NCBI GenBank assembly: GCA_030490835.1
Contig: CM059977.1
Coordinates: 10,630,765 to 10,694,764, forward strand
Direction: 5' to 3'
DNA length: 64,000 nucleotides
From: Annona cherimola
Taxonomy: Eukaryota; Streptophyta; Magnoliopsida; Magnoliales; Annonaceae
Position numbers and translations under genes: made by a program. Below are positions 62,501-64,000 of this stretch, piece by piece; position 1 is the stretch's first letter, and each line of letters starts with the position of its first letter. The notes under the pieces are model-generated. The model saw nothing but the letters and a program-made list of their open reading frames with translations. It was not told the origin of the DNA and did no database searches.

Positions 62501-63816
62501 GTTCTGAAGATTGTATGCAGCCTTTCACTTACTCAACCCACAACCTTCGTTGCAAAGGCAGCAACTTTTGCCGTTGGATCTGGTGGGCTTCTCGTAAATG
62601 TTGAAGATAGGCTCTTGTAATGGTCAAAAAAAGTTCTAAAATATTGCACATTGGCATTCATTACCATTGTTCATATTGTAAGGTGTTTTGAGAAGGTTGC
62701 AGTCTGGCAAGTGGCATGTCACATCGAAGAAACTAGATATGTTTTTTCCCCGCCAGGAATTGGGGGGAATCAGATACCTGCCCATAATCCGAAGTTTGGA
62801 TTTACAATCACATTATGGTGAAAAAACTCCATTATTGTAAGGACACGATGAATGGAGAGATGCATGGAGGTGAAAGCTGAAAATACATCAATTAAGCTAG
62901 AATCTTTTATCCCTAGAATGACCATGTAAATCCTGAAGAGGCCATGAATCTTTTAGTTTGATCTAGGTTTAATTCTCCTAGACAACTTATGACATGTAGT
63001 AAGCATTGTTGACATCTTTCTTGGGGATATCCAAAATATTCACCATATTTATTGAAGTTCAAGCAGGTTAAAGTTTTCTGCATCAAGACATGCTTGATGC
63101 TTGTCGATCAACTCATTTAAGCTTTGCTGTTCAAAGTAAACATTGTACTTGGAAAACTTCTACGGGATTTTCATTGGCACTAGTAGAACTCTGAAAATAT
63201 CTTATGGCAACAACATCATACTCTGCCAAGAACAATTAACTGGAGTGAATCATGACTATATTTGGCAGTTGATGTGCTCATAGCTTAGGTTTACTTCAGT
63301 TCAACACTTCCTGGGAAACTTCACGCTAGATGATTGCATTGTGAAGTGGGAGGCATAGATGTGAAATTATGAGTTCTGTGTCTTAGTTACATTGAAATTT
63401 ACCTTCTTGCGAATACATGATTCGACAATTTTCCTACTCATTTCAGTTGTAAATGAGAAAGGATGGTAATGAGTTCTAGATTACAGGTTACCTTTCCTAA
63501 AGTTCTTTCCATGTTGCTGTTACCAGTATTAAACCTGTGGATCACTGCTTTCTACCTGTTTGTTTGGGGGCTATGTTTATTCTTTTAATGTTGCTAATAT
63601 TATGAGGATTAGATGAAATGAATCCCAATCATTTTTTGGTTTTTTCTGCTGCCAGATCTAATCACCATTCTATCTTCTTTTGCATTTTGCAGAAACGGTT
63701 GGGCTGCACATGGTCCAGGGGAAGCTGTTGGGAATTCAACTCTGGAAGGGCCGCTTACTGGAGGGCAATTTTCATCCATCCCGTCAGATGTACAGTCATT
63801 ATGGTCATTTAATTGA
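56556..63816 (+). CDS. NST1-like membrane protein with zinc-ribbon motif (3 exons)
   Basis: Exons 56556-57929, 60726-61555 and 63693-63816 join in frame (phases 0 and 2) to 2328 nt, or 775 residues, with GT-AG introns of 2.8 and 2.1 kb. It begins MCILCVVQKWSRRVATMLPW. Hydrophobic spans lie near residues 18-36, 47-64 and 182-202. Between the second and third is C101-x2-C104-x15-C120-x2-C123, which resembles a zinc ribbon. Residues about 238-284 form a highly charged Glu/Arg/Lys coiled coil. The rest is Ser-rich and low in structure, ending SDVQSLWSFN. I recognise a conserved plant family usually labelled 'stress response protein NST1-like' because of the charged coil; its function is unknown. 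The label is weak evidence of yeast NST1 homology. The first exon is very GC-rich at its 5' end. Confidence 0.88.
58268..58732. mobile_element. Mutator-type MITE, GGGTTAATT ends, in an NST1-like gene intron
   Basis: A 465-bp element. The left end GGGTTAATTCTAAATATGAC mirrors the right end (reverse complement GGGTTAATTCCACATATGAC), with about 55 bp of terminal inverted repeat. Flanks GAAAGCAGT and GGAAGCAGT form a 9-bp duplication with one change. Confidence 0.8.
58691..58966 (+). repeat. 138-bp tandem duplication across a MITE edge
   Basis: Units at 58691-58828 and 58829-58966 both begin ATAAATATAGGCAAAAG and differ at only two positions. The first unit includes the last 42 bp of the MITE at 58268-58732, so the second unit is a displaced copy of that MITE end plus flank. 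Confidence 0.93.
61556..63692 (+). other. NST1-like gene intron 2
   Basis: GTAAGC donor and TTTTGCAG acceptor. It holds a possible hAT-like MITE at about 61873-62058 (GGGCCTGTTTGGCCATG left, GTCAAACACGGC right, TTAG on both sides), a 15-A run and a 12-C run at 62283-62294. Confidence 0.85.
62283..62294 (+). repeat. Poly-C run
   Basis: Twelve consecutive C bases followed by ACCAAAAACCACCACC, inside the second NST1-like intron. It is liable to length error in sequencing. Confidence 0.9.
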
Positions 63817-64000
63817 TAGAGTTAGGGAAAGGAAGGAGAAGCATGCGGAGAGATCACTTTGTGAAAATGAATGATGATCATTTAATGAGGTCATGGGTGC
63901 ATTGGTATCCATGCCATGTGTTCACGCAGGAAGTTGCCTGATCATTATGATTGGCAGCATTTTCTTGAGTCCAATGTTGGGCCAGAATGACGATGTCAGT

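Overview
The window is nuclear DNA from a flowering plant. It holds split genes with GT-AG introns and homologues of well-known angiosperm families, in AT-rich intergenic DNA crowded with short inverted-repeat transposons. I cannot name the species. The long introns (up to about 3.4 kb) and low gene density (five genes in 64 kb) suggest a medium or large genome.

Layout from left to right. (1) 578-14216, + strand: the last 16 coding exons of an organellar-type valyl-tRNA synthetase. Its 5' part lies outside the window. All 16 exons join in one frame, but one intron must use a GC donor. (2) About 14.2-28.9 kb: transposon-rich intergenic DNA. It carries Tourist-like MITEs with 3-bp target duplications, palindromic elements with 9-bp (Mutator-type) duplications, and a 1.25-kb Mutator-type element carrying a GC-rich segment. 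(3) About 29.0-32.1 kb, + strand: a CBL-interacting protein kinase with an uninterrupted coding region, an intron in the 5' leader and upstream ORFs. (4) 34645-36108, - strand: a two-exon gene for a 92-residue single-span membrane protein, with a long GA/CT microsatellite just upstream of its start codon. (5) 39209-47014, - strand: a complete ten-exon EngB/YihA-type GTPase with a long, basic N-terminal extension. (6) About 47.1-56.0 kb: a second transposon-rich stretch with nested and tandem MITEs. (7) 56556-63816, + strand: a three-exon gene of the plant family often labelled 'stress response NST1-like', with N-terminal membrane segments, a four-cysteine zinc-ribbon-like motif and a charged coiled coil.

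The genes are not an operon and show no shared pathway. They are independent housekeeping or signalling genes: organellar translation, calcium-dependent kinase signalling, GTPase-assisted ribosome assembly, and two poorly characterised membrane proteins. I found no convincing tRNA, rRNA, CRISPR or prokaryotic-type feature. The most useful unusual items are the GC-AG intron, the small retroposon tail with a perfect 18-bp target duplication, the cargo-carrying Mutator-type element, the palindromic element family with MITEs nested in it, the upstream ORF in the kinase leader, and the GTPase extension with a heptad repeat.
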